Assembly (NCBI GenBank): GCA_944377165.1
Contig: CALWEJ010000001.1
Span: 138,840-202,839 of the forward strand
Direction of reading: 5' to 3'
Length of the DNA: 64,000 bases
Source of the DNA: an uncultured Clostridia bacterium
GTDB taxonomy: Bacteria > Bacillota > Clostridia > Christensenellales > UBA1242
Of the stretch, positions 54,945-63,924 are shown in pieces. How positions within the stretch are numbered: the stretch's first letter is position 1; each line of letters begins with the position of its first letter. Both the position numbers and the translations under genes were made by a program. Below the pieces are notes generated by a model. That model did no database searches and was not told where the DNA came from. It was given only the letters and a program-made list of their open reading frames with translations.

Positions 54945-57900
54945 GTGAAACCATTTGTACATTTACACGTCCATACTGAGTATTCGCTTCTTGATGGTGC
55001 AGCGCGAATAAAAAAATTAGTTAAACTAGCTAAGGAATACGGTATGCCTGCTGTAGCTATGACTGACCACGGCAATATGTATGCCGCAACGCACTTTTTT
55101 GATGCTTGTAAGGAAATCGGAATTAAGCCTATATTCGGAACTGAATTTTATGTTGCACCTGACCTTACTGTTAAAAATGGAAAGCAACATCTCTCCCACC
55201 TTATCATATTAGCAAAAGATGAAACAGGATATAAAAATCTTAGTATGCTAAACACTATTGCTTTTAGAGATGGTTTTTATTATAAACCGCGTATAGATTA
55301 CAAAACCTTAGCCGAGCATCACGAAGGATTAGTTTGCCTTTCCGCTTGTCTTGCGGGCGATATTCCAAAATTAATTGTTCAAGAGCAGTACGAAAAAGCG
55401 GAAGAATTAATCCTATGGTTTAAAAATTTATTTAAAGATGATTTTTATCTTGAAATTCAATATAACGGAATAGCAGAACAAAATATTGTTAACGAAAAAT
55501 TACGCGAATATTCTAAAAAATTCGGTATTAAATTAGTTGCAACGAACGACGTGCATTATCTTTTTAAAGACGATGCTGAAATGCAAGACGTACTTATGTG
55601 CGTGAATATGCAAAAAACCTTAGACGACCCTAACAGGCTCAAATTCCCTACAGACGAATTATATTTCAAGACGTATGACCAAATGCTCGCTGGACTCCCT
55701 AATGACGAAGAAGCGCTCGATACAACAATAGAGATTGCAAACAAATGTAATTACGAATTTGTTTATGGTCACTACCTATTCCCACACTACGAGCCAGAAG
55801 GTGGCTATAACGACGAAGTCGGCAACACTCCTAAAGAATATATTTTAAAATTAATAGATAAAGGTGTAATGCAAAAATACGGCGGATATACGGATGAAAT
55901 ACGCGAACGTATTAAAACGGAAATGTCTATTATCGAAAAACAAGGCTTTATAGAATATTTCCTTATCGTATGGGATTATATTAATGCAGCGCGAAAAATG
56001 GATATTTCGGTTGGCCCCGGTCGTGGCTCTGGCGCAGGTTCGCTAGTTGCCTACACTATCGGTATTACAAATGTTGACCCACTTAAGTTTGAATTATTCT
56101 TCGAACGTTTTTTAAATCCTGAACGTGTATCAGCGCCCGACTTCGACGTTGACTTCCAAGATAACAGACGTGATGAAGTCATTGATTATGTTAGAAAAAA
56201 ATACGGCGATGAACGCGTCGCTCACATTATTGCGTTCGGAACAATGAAGGCAAAAAATGCTATTAAAGACGTAGGTCGTGTATTGCGCATACCTTATGCT
56301 GTATGTGATAAAATCACTAAGACAATACCTAATTACAAGAGCCCAATTTTGCCTAAAGTCTTTGGATTTCATATTCCTAAGGAATGTGATAAAGATTTCG
56401 GCACTGTATATGCTATCCCTGAACTTATCGAAATGTACAATTCAGACCCACAAGTCAAGAAAATGGTCGATATTGCTATGAAACTAGAAGACTTCCCTAG
56501 ACAGACCACTACTCACCCTTGTGGTGTTATTATCGGTGCAGAAGCACTTGATAAACACGTCCCACTATCTAGAAATGGTGATGATATTACCACTCAATAC
56601 GAGGGTGCAGATATGGAGCACTTAGGACATCTAAAAATGGATTTCTTAGGACTATGCAACTTGACTGATATTAAAGAATCTATTCGAATGGTTAAAGAAA
56701 ATCACGGTGTGCAAGTCGATTTCTCTAAATCTAACTATGATGACCCTAATGTATTTAAATTGATTTCGTCCGGCAATACTGCTGGTATATTCCAAATTGA
56801 ATCAGGTGGTTTCCAGCGCTTCTTAAAAGATTTGCAACCTACCTGTATAGAAGATATTGTCGCTGCCGTGTCGCTCTACCGCCCCGGCCCTATGGACAGC
56901 ATACCAAAATACGTTCACAATAAACATCACCCTGAAGATACAACGTATGACCACCCTATCCTTGAACCAATTTTAGGTGTGACCTACGGCTGTATTGTAT
57001 ATCAAGAACAAGTTATGAAAATTTGTCAGAGTATGGCGGGATTCACTCTTGGACAGGCAGATAGCATACGTCGTGCGATGGGTAAAAAGAAACTTGCTGA
57101 AATGTTAAAATGGAAAGAAGCATTCATTAACGGACGTGAAGCATTTACTGATGACCACGGAAAATTTAATCCTGCTATTGTCGGCGCTATTAAAAATGGA
57201 GTTAGTGAAGAAATTGCAAATAAAATATGGAACGAAATGGAAGGCTTTGCTTCGTATGCATTTAATAAATCGCACGCCGCCGCCTACTCTATCATTATAT
57301 ATCAGACCGCATATTTGAAATATTATTACTTGCCTGAAGTGATTACTTCTATCTTAAACAACAGAATCACAAAAACAGATAAGTTGATTAAATATCTTGC
57401 TTATGCTAAAAAGGAAAATTTGCAGGTGCTTCCGCCTGACATTAATCTAAGTCAAACCTACTTCTCTACTGACGGAAAAACTATTCGTTTTGGGTTAGCG
57501 GCTTTAAAAAATGTTGGTGTAGGTGTTATTAACGAAATAATCGCTGAACGCAACGAAAACGGACCATTTAAAGATTTAGAAGACTTCATTTGGCGAGTTA
57601 ATTCGCAAGCATTAAACAAACGTTGTATTGAGTCACTAATCAAAGCAGGAGCTTTCGACTGCTTTAAAATCCCTAGAAGTCAATTAATGGCTATCTACTC
57701 TATTATGATTGATAGAGCCTTAGAGAGAAAGAAAAAATCGATGTCCGGTCAAATGGATTTGTTTGGTGATATAATTGAAGACGTTAAACTTATTGAAGAT
57801 AACGAATACCCTAATATCAGCGAATATGTGAATACCGTAAAACTTCAATACGAAAAAGAAATTGCAGGTATGTATCTTTCTGGTCACCCACTTGATAGTT

Positions 57901-58574
57901 ATCTAAACGCGATTAAAAACTTCACTTTTGATTCTAGTTTTATTCCAGAAGATTCAATCGATGATGAAAATGATAGTGAATTAACCCCTGAACAATCTGC
58001 AATATATCAAGAAAATGACCTTTATAATGGCTTAAAAAATGGCGATTCTGTGACGTGCGGTGGTGTCATCTCTGACCTTAAAATTATTCAACCAAAGAAT
58101 GGTGGTCGTATGGCTATAGCAGTTATAGAAGATTTGACAGGAACGTTCGATGTATTTTTCTTCAATAAAGTATTCGAAGAATACCGCGATATACTCGTTA
58201 AAGACGCGCTAATTGCTATTAAAGGTAGATTCACTATTCGCGATGGACATAGACCATCTATTACCGCAAATAGTGTTGAACTTTTAACTGAAGATAAAGA
58301 CGATAAGCAAGAAATTTCAACTAACAGCAAAGAAGAAACTGAAATAGAAGTTGTTAAACCTAGACGACTATGTTTACGATATAATATGCAAGACGGTGTG
58401 TTGCACGACGCAGTAAAAAAGATTCTTTCTCAATATAATGGAATCGATTTAGTTTATATAAAAGACACAGCTTCAAACCAAGCATATAAATTAAATATAA
58501 CAGTAAACATACGTGAAAGTTTAATATACGAATTAGAAACCATTTTAAACAAGAATGACATTATAATAGCATAA
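54945..58574 (+). CDS. dnaE: DNA polymerase III alpha subunit, DnaE type
   Basis: The GTG at 54945 follows GGAGGG by a normal spacing and begins the conserved KPFVHLHVHTEYSLLDG, giving 1209 residues. Domains in order: PHP (1-270), polymerase palm with the catalytic PDFDVDF (about residue 400), fingers, helix-hairpin-helix (SLIKAGAFD), OB fold (about 1010-1090) and C-terminal tail. No 3'-5' exonuclease domain, so PolC would be separate. It follows whiA as in many Clostridia. Terminator at 58581. Confidence 0.97.
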   Translation: MKPFVHLHVHTEYSLLDGAARIKKLVKLAKEYGMPAVAMTDHGNMYAATHFFDACKEIGIKPIFGTEFYVAPDLTVKNGKQHLSHLIILAKDETGYKNLSMLNTIAFRDGFYYKPRIDYKTLAEHHEGLVCLSACLAGDIPKLIVQEQYEKAEELILWFKNLFKDDFYLEIQYNGIAEQNIVNEKLREYSKKFGIKLVATNDVHYLFKDDAEMQDVLMCVNMQKTLDDPNRLKFPTDELYFKTYDQMLAGLPNDEEALDTTIEIANKCNYEFVYGHYLFPHYEPEGGYNDEVGNTPKEYILKLIDKGVMQKYGGYTDEIRERIKTEMSIIEKQGFIEYFLIVWDYINAARKMDISVGPGRGSGAGSLVAYTIGITNVDPLKFELFFERFLNPERVSAPDFDVDFQDNRRDEVIDYVRKKYGDERVAHIIAFGTMKAKNAIKDVGRVLRIPYAVCDKITKTIPNYKSPILPKVFGFHIPKECDKDFGTVYAIPELIEMYNSDPQVKKMVDIAMKLEDFPRQTTTHPCGVIIGAEALDKHVPLSRNGDDITTQYEGADMEHLGHLKMDFLGLCNLTDIKESIRMVKENHGVQVDFSKSNYDDPNVFKLISSGNTAGIFQIESGGFQRFLKDLQPTCIEDIVAAVSLYRPGPMDSIPKYVHNKHHPEDTTYDHPILEPILGVTYGCIVYQEQVMKICQSMAGFTLGQADSIRRAMGKKKLAEMLKWKEAFINGREAFTDDHGKFNPAIVGAIKNGVSEEIANKIWNEMEGFASYAFNKSHAAAYSIIIYQTAYLKYYYLPEVITSILNNRITKTDKLIKYLAYAKKENLQVLPPDINLSQTYFSTDGKTIRFGLAALKNVGVGVINEIIAERNENGPFKDLEDFIWRVNSQALNKRCIESLIKAGAFDCFKIPRSQLMAIYSIMIDRALERKKKSMSGQMDLFGDIIEDVKLIEDNEYPNISEYVNTVKLQYEKEIAGMYLSGHPLDSYLNAIKNFTFDSSFIPEDSIDDENDSELTPEQSAIYQENDLYNGLKNGDSVTCGGVISDLKIIQPKNGGRMAIAVIEDLTGTFDVFFFNKVFEEYRDILVKDALIAIKGRFTIRDGHRPSITANSVELLTEDKDDKQEISTNSKEETEIEVVKPRRLCLRYNMQDGVLHDAVKKILSQYNGIDLVYIKDTASNQAYKLNITVNIRESLIYELETILNKNDIIIA

Positions 58575-58580
58575 TAATAT

Positions 58581-58608
58581 AAAAAATGAGTGATGACACT
58601 CATTTTTT
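58581..58608. terminator. Bidirectional terminator between dnaE and DUF378
   Basis: AAAAAATGAGTG and CACTCATTTTTT form a perfect 12-bp stem with a 4-base loop. It serves both convergent genes. Confidence 0.92.
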
Positions 58609-58862
58609 TAAAAATCTTCTAATTCTTCATTCCTTTTTACTTTTTTCTTTTTATAGCCAAAAAGTTTTAATCGTCCTTTGTTAAATACAGTGACAACAAG
58701 AATATATAAACTAGCCACTCCTATAATAACATATATTATTCGGCTAAAAATATTAGATTGTAGTCCAAATATCCCCGCTATGAAATCATACTGCAATCCG
58801 CCAATCATTAGCCAATTTACTCCACCCAATATCATTAAAATAAATGCAACCAGTCTCATCAT
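58608..58862 (-). CDS. DUF378 small membrane protein
   Basis: 84 residues: two hydrophobic segments (3-25 and 40-60, with the ILGGVNWLMIG motif) and a highly charged C-terminal tail (KKKKVKRNEELEDF). This is the DUF378/YuzA family; function unknown. AAGGTGAG precedes the ATG. Monocistronic. Confidence 0.9.
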   Translation of the reverse strand: MMRLVAFILMILGGVNWLMIGGLQYDFIAGIFGLQSNIFSRIIYVIIGVASLYILVVTVFNKGRLKLFGYKKKKVKRNEELEDF

Positions 58863-58908
58863 AAACTCACCTTAACTTATTTTATCGAGTTAAAAAGTTT
58901 TTATACAA

Positions 58909-58934
58909 AAAATTGCATTTAAAAATGCAATTTT
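58909..58934 (-). terminator. Terminator after the DUF362 ferredoxin gene
   Basis: AAAATTGCATT (58909-58919) and AATGCAATTTT (58924-58934) pair in an 11-bp stem with a short loop, just after the stop at 58946. Confidence 0.8.
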
Positions 58935-58945
58935 ATATTTGTATA

Positions 58946-60133
58946 TTAAATATTTTCTTTATTTTGTTGTTTCTTATTTTTTCTTTTTAATTGTTTTTGC
59001 AACTGCTTATATCCATATGGTGTTATTTTTTCTACAACTTTGTATGGACATATTTCATAACACTTATTGCAGAAAATACATTTATTATAATCTACGTAGG
59101 CGTACAATTCGCCGTTTTTATCTGTCTTCATAATTATTGCCCCTGAAGGACAATTTTTGCTACATATTGAACAGCCTTTACAAGTTTTTGGCGAAATTTT
59201 TACTCTTTCTTGATTCTTTTTAAAGTATACTTTTCGCTTTATGTTTGACTTATGTAATTTATGGTCTAATCGTATATTATTTAATTTAAAATCGGTCGAT
59301 ATAAAACTATCTATATTATCTCCAACAATCTTATATGGATTATTTATATCTATTAATCCGCGTTTGCTAGCATTATCACAAATTGTATCCTTAATGTCTT
59401 TATTTACAATCTTTGCGACAACTGCATCTAAACTGAACGTGTTCTCTCCCCCAGCTATAAATGATAACATATGTTGTGTTTTATTGTCCTCAAGTGCTAC
59501 CACTCCATCAACAATATTGTATAGAAATTTATCATTGAGAGCTTGTACCATATCGCATAAAAATTCGTTGTAATCTCTAAGTGTATTTAATCTATTGAGT
59601 ATTAAGCACTTTTCATCTCCGGGAATTAAACCATATATATTTGAAGTTGAAGCAATAAGTCCTAAATTCTCATCAACTTTAATTTTTGAAATATTAATTA
59701 TTGCATCTACGTTGTTTATAACATCTAATAGTGTAAGTGATTTAGTTTTGATACCATCAGGAAGCTCTAACGTGAACGTCTTTAAATTCCTATTTAACTC
59801 ACATTTAGACATATTTGCAACTTCTAACATACCGCTGTCTAAATAAACAGAATCAAGATGATTTACTGTGTATTTGCCGATAGGACTGTCCGCTATGACA
59901 CAAGATACACCCATTTCGCTTAACACGTTTACAATACCTCTAATAATTGCAGGGTGAGAAATCTCCGCGCTGTCAGGTGACGCGCTATAAGATAAGCATA
60001 TTTTTAACATAACCTTCATCTTAGGGCGAATTTTATCAAAAAGATTCAAATTAGCAAATAGCTCTCTTACCGCATTTTCGACCTTGCTATTATCATAACT
60101 ATCAAGATATTTAATAGATACTAGATTATTCAT
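58946..60133 (-). CDS. DUF362 protein with two 4Fe-4S clusters
   Basis: 395 residues. Residues about 1-290 are the DUF362 domain ([11 protein letters not shown] start, [20 protein letters not shown]). The C-terminal ferredoxin domain carries two complete sets, [15 protein letters not shown] and [15 protein letters not shown]. Such proteins are common in anaerobes; a redox role is likely but the partner is unknown. Promoter TTGACA-17-TACGAT sits 7 bases before the ATG, so the gene is predicted leaderless. Confidence 0.9.
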   Translation of the reverse strand: MNNLVSIKYLDSYDNSKVENAVRELFANLNLFDKIRPKMKVMLKICLSYSASPDSAEISHPAIIRGIVNVLSEMGVSCVIADSPIGKYTVNHLDSVYLDSGMLEVANMSKCELNRNLKTFTLELPDGIKTKSLTLLDVINNVDAIINISKIKVDENLGLIASTSNIYGLIPGDEKCLILNRLNTLRDYNEFLCDMVQALNDKFLYNIVDGVVALEDNKTQHMLSFIAGGENTFSLDAVVAKIVNKDIKDTICDNASKRGLIDINNPYKIVGDNIDSFISTDFKLNNIRLDHKLHKSNIKRKVYFKKNQERVKISPKTCKGCSICSKNCPSGAIIMKTDKNGELYAYVDYNKCIFCNKCYEICPYKVVEKITPYGYKQLQKQLKRKNKKQQNKENI

Positions 60134-60140
60134 ACTTTAA

Positions 60141-60169
60141 ATCGTACTAAAATTTTTTAATTTTGTCAA
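60141..60169 (-). promoter_or_regulatory. Promoter of the DUF362 gene, predicted leaderless
   Basis: Minus strand TTGACA (60169-60164), 17-bp spacer, TACGAT (60146-60141), then seven bases to the ATG at 60133. Confidence 0.65.
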
Positions 60170-60206
60170 TTAATTGTATTTCAGTTTTATTTAATGCCGA
60201 ATTTAT

Positions 60207-60235
60207 TTGATTTTTTTTAACAAATTTTGTAAAAT
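60207..60235 (+). promoter_or_regulatory. Promoter of the 86-residue protein gene, predicted leaderless
   Basis: TTGATT (60207-60212), 17-bp spacer, TAAAAT (60230-60235), then six bases to the ATG at 60242. Confidence 0.62.
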
Positions 60236-60241
60236 TCACAT

Positions 60242-60502
60242 ATGATAAAAATATGGGGCAAACTGCTGATTGATGATAGGGTTGTTAAAAGTAAAACAAT
60301 TAGTGTAGATGCATCTACTACTACTTTTTTCGATATGCTAAAAGAGTTATGCGCTTCTTTGAATATCGCTACCCCAGTGCTACTTGACAAACACGTTTAT
60401 GATTTTAACCTTTTCAATATGTGCACGTTTAAGCCTAGCGATTTCGTCGAATCAGTATTGTTTGACAAATTTGTGCTCGAACATTTGCCCGACAAAGATT
60501 AA
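60242..60502 (+). CDS. Small conserved Clostridia protein, function unknown
   Basis: 86 residues beginning MIKIWGKLLIDDRVVKSKTI and ending in an acidic SVLFDKFVLEHL. It resembles an uncharacterised small family of Firmicutes with W-G-K-L near the start, a Leu-Cys-x-x-L-x-I-x-x-P-V-L-L central block and an F-D-x-F/L end. No cysteine pairs or membrane segments. The promoter abuts the start codon. Confidence 0.7.
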   Translation: MIKIWGKLLIDDRVVKSKTISVDASTTTFFDMLKELCASLNIATPVLLDKHVYDFNLFNMCTFKPSDFVESVLFDKFVLEHLPDKD

Positions 60503-60525
60503 TTTTTAAAAAAATTTAATTTTTG

Positions 60526-60555
60526 TTGACATATTTTTATTAATTATGTTATAAT
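60526..60555 (+). promoter_or_regulatory. greA promoter
   Basis: TTGACA (60526-60531), 18-bp spacer ending TGT, TATAAT (60550-60555): a near-consensus extended -10 promoter with a leader of about 60 nt. Confidence 0.85.
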
Positions 60556-60622
60556 ATAATTATTGCGATAGGGAACTATTGCGATTTTTTAAAGAAGGAT
60601 TTTACTGCCATTGGAGGATATT

Positions 60623-61093
60623 ATGGAAGAAAAAACTTTTATGACTCAAGAAGGTCTTCAACGTACAAAAGAAAGATTAGAATTTTTAAAAACTACTAAA
60701 CGTCAAGAAATTGCCCTTAAATTAGCTGAAGCTCGTAGTTATGGCGATTTAAGTGAAAATAGTGAATATGACCTTGCTAGAAATGAGCAAGCTTTAGTTG
60801 AATCTGAAATTTTCGACCTTGAAAATAAATTAAAATCAGCTGAAATTATTGACCCTAAAAAAATCTCTACAAGTAAAGTAGGCGTAGGCAATAAGGTCAC
60901 TATTAGTAATGTTAAGACTAATCAGACATTTGAATACACTATTGTCGGAGATACTGATTCTAACCCACTAAAAGGTCTTATTAGCAACTCATCACCTATC
61001 GGCGCAGGCTTGTTAGATAAAAAGGTTGGAGAAATCGCTAATATTAAAACTCCAGCGGGCATTGTTTCATACAAAATTGTTAAAATAAAATAA
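60623..61093 (+). CDS. greA: Transcription elongation factor GreA
   Basis: The ATG at 60623 follows TTGGAGGATATT, giving 156 residues; an upstream TTG in frame is inside the ribosome binding site. The N-terminal coiled coil carries RSYGDLSENSEYDLAR with the acidic tip residues that promote RNA cleavage; the C-terminal FKBP-like domain ends with ANIKTPAGIVSYKI. GreA rescues backtracked RNA polymerase. Own promoter and own terminator. Confidence 0.97.
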   Translation: MEEKTFMTQEGLQRTKERLEFLKTTKRQEIALKLAEARSYGDLSENSEYDLARNEQALVESEIFDLENKLKSAEIIDPKKISTSKVGVGNKVTISNVKTNQTFEYTIVGDTDSNPLKGLISNSSPIGAGLLDKKVGEIANIKTPAGIVSYKIVKIK

Positions 61094-61110
61094 TAAATTA
61101 TTTATATCAT

Positions 61111-61140
61111 AAGATTAGGAATATTTATTCCTAATCTTTT
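61111..61140 (+). terminator. greA terminator
   Basis: AAGATTAGGAAT (61111-61122) and ATTCCTAATCTT (61127-61138) form a 12-bp perfect stem followed by TTTTT. Confidence 0.92.
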
Positions 61141-61210
61141 TTATAAACTAATAAACTGCAATATAGATTTATCTTTAAATTTTGTTTATTGCTTATATTT
61201 TTATTAATGA

Positions 61211-61236
61211 AAAAAGAGTGGTGTTCCACTCTTTTT
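61211..61236 (-). terminator. Terminator of the 169-residue membrane protein gene
   Basis: AAAAAGAGTGG and CCACTCTTTTT form an 11-bp perfect stem with a 4-base loop, overlapping the stop at 61235. Confidence 0.88.
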
Positions 61237-61744
61237 ATACTTGAGCCTCTCCGTTCTGCTCCACTACTTCTTTTGGTTTATCTTTTATGCAAAGTGCTAC
61301 TATCATAAATGCCGTAGTCAAAATGTTTGAAGTAAGGACACTTAACACAAGCAATGTGATAATTCCAAATTTTTTATTGGACTCGTTAATAGAATGCTTT
61401 AATACAATTATAGCAAATACCAAATTAGCTACTCCCATTACAAGCACATAAATCGCTAATGAATTAAGAATTATTTTTGTGATTTGAACAGTTGTTTGTA
61501 TATCAGTATCAGTAATTAAATATTGTTCTTGCGTAATTTGATCGGTATAAACATAATAATAATCGCCATTACCCTCCTCTACTTTTGTATAGCTAGAATC
61601 AGTGTCATACACCGAGCATAATTGTTCTTCAGTAATAACACTACTTGCTGCCATCAAAATAAATCCACCTAGCACCATCATCAACACTTGCACTATAGAT
61701 ATAATTGAGCCAGCTAGCATAAAAGCTTTCTTTGTTTTATTCAT
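61235..61744 (-). CDS. Four-helix membrane protein of unknown function
   Basis: 169 residues: hydrophobic segments at about 9-34, 89-112 and 124-150, with an outer loop (about 36-85) rich in Asp, Tyr and Thr (SVYDTDSSYTKVEEGNGDYY). AAGGAGGG precedes the ATG. I recognise no family. It is monocistronic between greA and holB, with convergent terminators on the greA side. Confidence 0.7.
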   Translation of the reverse strand: MNKTKKAFMLAGSIISIVQVLMMVLGGFILMAASSVITEEQLCSVYDTDSSYTKVEEGNGDYYYVYTDQITQEQYLITDTDIQTTVQITKIILNSLAIYVLVMGVANLVFAIIVLKHSINESNKKFGIITLLVLSVLTSNILTTAFMIVALCIKDKPKEVVEQNGEAQV

Positions 61745-61805
61745 TATACCCTCCTTGCTATTATATTAACTTAAGTCCAAGTTTTTGTCAAATTAATTAA
61801 AATAT

Positions 61806-61834
61806 TTGTTTTAACTATCTAAATATGTTATAAT
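61806..61834 (+). promoter_or_regulatory. holB promoter, predicted leaderless
   Basis: TTGTTT (61806-61811), 17-bp spacer ending TGT, TATAAT (61829-61834), then six bases to the ATG at 61841. Confidence 0.7.
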
Positions 61835-61840
61835 TTAGTT

Positions 61841-62770
61841 ATGATTAAGTGTATTGACGGAACGAGCTTATATAAATCATTAAAATTAGACAGAATTTCT
61901 ACTCACGCATATCTTTTTTATTCTGATGATAGCTTGTTAAATAATGAAGTTGCACTATCTTTTGCTGAAACGTTATTATGCAATACTCATACAGGGCACG
62001 ATAATTGTGATAGTTGTAAGCAAGTGGAATCCCTTTCTCACCCAGACTATTCGTTGTTGAATCAAGATTCAATAAAAGTAGAAGATATTAATAAAATTAT
62101 GGCGAAATTAGACACAAAACCGATTGTAAGTGATAAAAAAGTTTTTGTGATTTTAAATTTTGAAAATGTGAATGAGATTTCTCAAAATAAGCTTCTAAAA
62201 TCGTTTGAAGAACCAAATAGTTCAAACATATTTATCTTAACAAGTGCGCATACCGACAAGATTTTAGGAACTATAATGAGTAGATTGACAAAAATTTTTG
62301 TTCCTAGAATGTCAAGTGAAGATAAATCTATTATTGCAAAGGATTTATTAAATAACAATATAGACATTTCTAAATACATGAAATTAGATAAACTCACTGA
62401 TATGGTCAATTTCGCCACTAATGAAAATTATATTGCTACATTAAATTCAATACGTTCAATTTTGACAGCACTTAATTCAACTTCTGATATCCCTAGATTA
62501 GTTTCTAACTTGAATCTGATTGATAAAAATCTTTTTTTAAAAATTTTACAAGAACTTTTTCTTGATAGTTTGTTAGATGAAACTAATTGGAAATTTGACG
62601 CAGATTTAGTTAATATTGTAAAAGAAAAATTTTCTAATAAAGTTGTTTTAAAATGTTTACCTATTATTGAAGATTCATATAAAAAACTTATATCTAACGT
62701 TAATTTTACTTATATATTAGATAATTTGTTGTTTAATATATTAAAGGAGAAATTTTATGCAAATAAATGA
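61841..62770 (+). CDS. holB: DNA polymerase III delta' subunit
   Basis: 309 residues. The zinc-binding CDSCKQVES..HPDY block, NKLLKSFEEP and TSRL-like MSRLTK sensor region match clamp-loader delta'. The N-terminus has no GxxGxGKT loop, so it does not bind ATP itself, as in many delta' subunits. It helps load the beta clamp. Overlaps ricT by 14 nt, and the holB-ricT pairing is standard in Bacillota. Confidence 0.93.
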   Translation: MIKCIDGTSLYKSLKLDRISTHAYLFYSDDSLLNNEVALSFAETLLCNTHTGHDNCDSCKQVESLSHPDYSLLNQDSIKVEDINKIMAKLDTKPIVSDKKVFVILNFENVNEISQNKLLKSFEEPNSSNIFILTSAHTDKILGTIMSRLTKIFVPRMSSEDKSIIAKDLLNNNIDISKYMKLDKLTDMVNFATNENYIATLNSIRSILTALNSTSDIPRLVSNLNLIDKNLFLKILQELFLDSLLDETNWKFDADLVNIVKEKFSNKVVLKCLPIIEDSYKKLISNVNFTYILDNLLFNILKEKFYANK

Positions 62771-63557
62771 AATTTATATTTATTCAACACAATCCATTGT
62801 TCGTTCTGCTGAGTTAGACTACCCTATAAATACTCGTATAATAGTGAACTTAGATGGTTCTTTAGAATTAGGACTTATAAAAAATAAAGTTGAATCAGAT
62901 TCAGTAGATAAAGTTGAATTTGTTAGACTAGCAAATAACGAAGATTATATCACATTGTGTAAAAATTGTAGAGATGCTAAATTAATTTTACCGGACATTA
63001 AACGAGAAGCTGAAAAGCTGAATCTTGATATGAAGATTGGATTCGTTGCTTACAATTTAGACAAAACAAAGTTAACTGTTAACTATACAGCCGATGGTAG
63101 AATTGATTTCAGGGAACTTGTAAAAACACTCGGCGCAAAATACAAAGTCCGCATAGAAATGAAACAAATTGGTTATCGTGACGAAACCAAAATTATCGGT
63201 GCTTTAGGGGTTTGCGGCAGAGAAACTTGCTGTAAATCGTTCTTAAGCGATTTTGATAAAGTATCTATAAAAATGGCGAAAAATCAAGGTATTGCCCTAA
63301 ATCCTTCACGTATAAATGGTATGTGCGGAAGACTCTTGTGTTGCTTGAAATATGAGGACGAATATTATGCAGAACAACAAAAGAAAATGCCTAAAATTAA
63401 TAGTAAAATCACTACCCCAGATGGGCTTGGTATCGTAGATTCTGTTGATATCTTTAAAGAAATTGTAAATATTAAATTTGAAAAAGATGATTCTACTGAA
63501 GTTAAAACCTATATTCTAGACGAATTAATTAAACTTAATAAAGATAGACGAAATTGA
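62757..63557 (+). CDS. ricT: RicT/YaaT (PSP1-domain) protein
   Basis: 266 residues. The PSP1 domain contains RIEMKQIGYRDETKIIG and the cysteine clusters GVCGRETCCKSF and MCGRLLCCL, ligands of the RicT iron-sulfur site. With RicA and RicF it forms a complex that helps RNase Y process selected mRNAs and affects sporulation and biofilm in B. subtilis. AAAGGAG precedes the ATG. yabA, which often follows, is not present before the tandem repeat. Confidence 0.95.
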   Translation: MQINEIYIYSTQSIVRSAELDYPINTRIIVNLDGSLELGLIKNKVESDSVDKVEFVRLANNEDYITLCKNCRDAKLILPDIKREAEKLNLDMKIGFVAYNLDKTKLTVNYTADGRIDFRELVKTLGAKYKVRIEMKQIGYRDETKIIGALGVCGRETCCKSFLSDFDKVSIKMAKNQGIALNPSRINGMCGRLLCCLKYEDEYYAEQQKKMPKINSKITTPDGLGIVDSVDIFKEIVNIKFEKDDSTEVKTYILDELIKLNKDRRN

Positions 63558-63694
63558 CACTTTTAATAAATCAATAGTTGTATTATCTTTTATAATAAAG
63601 TTAAATTTATTAAAACTCTAAACGGTTAAATTTACATTCTTACATTGTCTTTGATATGCTAATATAACGAATATATATCCACCAAAAAGAATTC
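63558..63694. other. Spacer between ricT and the tandem repeat
   Basis: About 137 bp of AT-rich DNA with no credible gene or terminator. The repeat unit begins at 63695. Confidence 0.5.
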
Positions 63695-63697
63695 TTT

Positions 63698-63787
63698 ATG
63701 CCTATGAAAAAAATTGATAACTTTAAACTAGAACACTTTGATAATGGTATCGCAATTAGCAGGCACTTCTTATCTTTTCTCTTATGA
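63698..63787 (+). CDS. Possible 29-residue peptide in repeat unit 1
   Basis: ATG to TGA, beginning MPMKKIDNFKLEHFDNGIAI and ending SRHFLSFLL. No Shine-Dalgarno. Unit 2 encodes almost the same peptide, with changes that are synonymous or conservative (Phe/Leu, Leu/Ile) and a different stop codon. Suggestive, not proof, of coding. Confidence 0.35.
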   Translation: MPMKKIDNFKLEHFDNGIAISRHFLSFLL

Positions 63788-63834
63788 TAATCTAGTTGTG
63801 CCTGAGTAAATTGCTCCTAACCTTAATTTTATTT

Positions 63835-63924
63835 ATGCCTATGAAAAAAATTGATAACTTTAAACTAGAACACTTTGATAATGGTATCGCAATTAGCAGG
63901 CACCTCCTATCCTTTCTCATATAA
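63835..63924 (+). CDS. Possible 29-residue peptide in repeat unit 2
   Basis: Same frame as in unit 1, with C-terminal residues HLLSFLI before a TAA stop. The same caveats apply. Confidence 0.35.
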   Translation: MPMKKIDNFKLEHFDNGIAISRHLLSFLI

